From the NCBI RefSeq assembly GCF_905207935.1, contig NZ_CAJLNI010000040.1, positions 1 to 15,040 on the forward strand: a stretch of DNA of 15,040 bases. Direction: 5' to 3'. Under the pieces are notes generated by a model. That model did not search any database, was not told the DNA's origin, and saw only the letters and a program-made list of their open reading frames with translations. This document shows, in pieces, positions 13,355 to 15,040 of the stretch. Position 1 is the stretch's first letter. Each line of letters opens with the position of its first letter. The translations under genes were made by a program, and so were the position numbers. Origin of the DNA: an uncultured Haemophilus sp. Its GTDB lineage: Bacteria > Pseudomonadota > Gammaproteobacteria > Enterobacterales > Pasteurellaceae.

Positions 13355-15040
13355 TTAGTGGTGTAATGTTCTTAAAATATCAGCAAAGATGCCCGCTGCA
13401 GTCACTGCGTTACCTGCACCGTAACCACGTAATAACAACGGAATTGGTTGGTAATAACGCGTATAGAACGCAAGGGCATTTTCACCGTCTTTCACCTTGT
13501 ACAATGGATTATTTTGATCCACGGCGATGATTGATACCTTGCAGTGACCATCTTTAATTTGTCCTACATAACGCAATACTTTGCCTTCTGCTTTCGCCGC
13601 TTCAACGCGTGCTTTAAATTCCGCATCTAATTGTGGCAACATCGCCATAAATTCATCAGCTGATTTGCCTTCAGAGAAGCCTTTCGGTAACACGCCTTCC
13701 ACTTCCACATCGGAAAGCTCAAGTTCTAGACCCGCTTCACGCGCTAAAATAAGCAATTTACGTGCCACATCTTGCCCCGATAAATCATCACGAGGATCTG
13801 GCTCTGTAAAGCCTTTTTCACGTGCAAGTGCGGTCACTTCTGAAAGAGAAAGTCCTTCTTCTAATTTACCGAAAATGAAAGAAAGTGAACCCGATAAAAT
13901 GCCTTCAAAATACTCAAGCTCATCACCTGCAGCCAATAAGTTCTGTAAGTTTTCGATAACCGGCAAGCCTGCGCCTACGTTAGTTTCGTATAAAAATTTA
14001 TGTTGGCTTGCTTGTGCATTGCGACGTAATTCGTGGTAATAGGCTAATTCACGGGTATTCGCTTTTTTATTTGGAGTTACCACATGGAAGCCTTCTTTTA
14101 ACGCACGTGCATAAAGTCCTGCGACCGATTCAGCCGTTGTACAATCTACGAAGACTGGGTTCACTACGTGGTGTAATTTAATGAAAGATAACAACACATC
14201 GAAATCAGAAGGTTGGGTTGCATTTTCAAGATCAGCTTTCCAATTATCTAAATTCAACCCGTTTTCATCCAAAAGCATTTTTGTTGAATTCGCTAAGGCA
14301 CAAACACGGATTTCAATATCCTTCTTTGCGAGGTATTCTTTTTGGTGTTTAATTTGTTCAATTAACTCACCACCAACGCCACCAACGCCGACTAGAAACA
14401 TATCAACAACTTTTTTGTTATTAAAAAGCGCTTGGTGAGTGGCTTTCACGGCTTCAATCGCTTTATTTTGAGCCACTACTGCTGAAATTGAACGTTCAGA
14501 AGAACCTTGTGCAATTGCGACTAAGCTGATATTCGCTTGTGCTAAGGCAGAGAAGAAACGAGCCGCGATACCTTTAGCTTGTTTCATACCATCACCTACA
14601 ACTGAGATGATAGATAGATCTTTTGCGACTTCAATTGGCTCTAAGTCATGCGCTTTTAATTCTGTCGCAAACTCTTGTTCTAAAATCGCTTTCGCTGCAT
14701 CCGCTGATTTAACAGGCACACAGAAACTAATGCTGTATTCAGAAGAAGATTGAGTGATTAAGATAACTGAAATACCCGCTTTTGACATCGCTGAAAATAC
14801 ACGCGCAGCCATCCCCACCATGCCTTGCATACCGGGGCCTGAAACATTAAACATTGCCACGTTATCAAGGTTAGTAATCCCTTTCACTTGTAACCCTTCA
14901 GATTTCACATGACCATCGATTATTGAACCAGGTGCAGATGAATTACCGGTGTTTTTAATCACACAAGGGATTTGTTTTGGCAATAATGGACCAATTGTAC
15001 GTGGATGGATCACTTTCGCACCAAAATAAGAAAGCTCCAT
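13355..15040 (-). CDS. thrA: Bifunctional aspartokinase I / homoserine dehydrogenase I, C-terminal part (cut by window edge)
   Basis: The frame is open to the last base of the window. The Met at the edge lies inside the conserved AMELSYFGAKV.HPRTI segment of E. coli ThrA, around residue 260 of 820, so most of the aspartokinase catalytic domain lies beyond the window. The 561 visible residues hold the end of the kinase region, two ACT regulatory domains (about 52-108, ending in QSSSEYSISF; and 143-195, with QGSSERSIS), and the complete homoserine dehydrogenase part. The latter has the NAD(P) loop GVGGVGGE (218-225), TPNKKAN (322-328), TNVGAGLP and DPRDDLSG (415-422). The enzyme phosphorylates aspartate and reduces aspartate semialdehyde to homoserine; threonine feedback inhibition is known for this family. 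It is the first of the thrABC genes seen here; any leader/attenuator would lie past the edge. Confidence 0.97.
   Translation of the reverse strand: MELSYFGAKVIHPRTIGPLLPKQIPCVIKNTGNSSAPGSIIDGHVKSEGLQVKGITNLDNVAMFNVSGPGMQGMVGMAARVFSAMSKAGISVILITQSSSEYSISFCVPVKSADAAKAILEQEFATELKAHDLEPIEVAKDLSIISVVGDGMKQAKGIAARFFSALAQANISLVAIAQGSSERSISAVVAQNKAIEAVKATHQALFNNKKVVDMFLVGVGGVGGELIEQIKHQKEYLAKKDIEIRVCALANSTKMLLDENGLNLDNWKADLENATQPSDFDVLLSFIKLHHVVNPVFVDCTTAESVAGLYARALKEGFHVVTPNKKANTRELAYYHELRRNAQASQHKFLYETNVGAGLPVIENLQNLLAAGDELEYFEGILSGSLSFIFGKLEEGLSLSEVTALAREKGFTEPDPRDDLSGQDVARKLLILAREAGLELELSDVEVEGVLPKGFSEGKSADEFMAMLPQLDAEFKARVEAAKAEGKVLRYVGQIKDGHCKVSIIAVDQNNPLYKVKDGENALAFYTRYYQPIPLLLRGYGAGNAVTAAGIFADILRTLHH
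13826..13834 (+). repeat. DNA uptake signal sequence inside thrA
   Basis: AAGTGCGGT in the homoserine dehydrogenase part; the complementary strand encodes Val-Thr-Ala-Leu in a surface helix segment. Confidence 0.8.

Noticed and set aside
1..15040. CRISPR arrays, tRNA or rRNA genes, phage attachment sites
   Set aside because: No spaced direct repeats, cloverleaf-like or ribosomal sequence was recognised in reading either strand.

Overview
The window looks like chromosomal DNA from a Pasteurellaceae bacterium, most likely a Haemophilus close to H. parainfluenzae. I found nine perfect copies of the Haemophilus DNA uptake signal (AAGTGCGGT or its complement) by eye. The conserved genes have clear gamma-proteobacterial relatives. 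A glucose-type PTS permease is present; H. influenzae Rd is known to lack a glucose PTS, so I favour a relative. The species call is inference.

Layout. (1) 1-4600 is an accessory-looking, AT-rich stretch: the 3' end of an unrecognised gene (1-363, +); a decayed IS3-family transposase remnant (about 418-598, -); a large WG-repeat lipoprotein (598-3279, -); and, divergently, a three-helix membrane protein (3415-4530, +). No perfect uptake signal occurs between 390 and 4617. (2) 4709-9296, all on the minus strand: a tri-heme cytochrome c / quinol peroxidase, the hflK-hflC membrane protease-regulator pair, and an Sfp/AcpT-type phosphopantetheinyl transferase. Each unit ends in its own hairpin terminator. 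(3) 9469-10962 (+): a PTS EIIBC permease gene (ptsG-like) behind an ideal CRP site placed at -41.5 of a likely promoter. (4) 11044-15040 (-): the thrA-thrB-thrC threonine operon, with thrA cut by the right edge of the window.

Functionally, the right two-thirds is housekeeping: peroxide respiration, membrane-protein quality control, carrier-protein activation, glucose uptake under catabolite control, and threonine synthesis from aspartate semialdehyde. The left third holds the least understood material. The divergent lipoprotein / membrane-protein pair beside an IS scar is the best candidate for an undescribed system, but nothing in the sequence proves a function. No tRNA, rRNA or CRISPR array was seen, and no gene-free stretch exceeds 300 bases.
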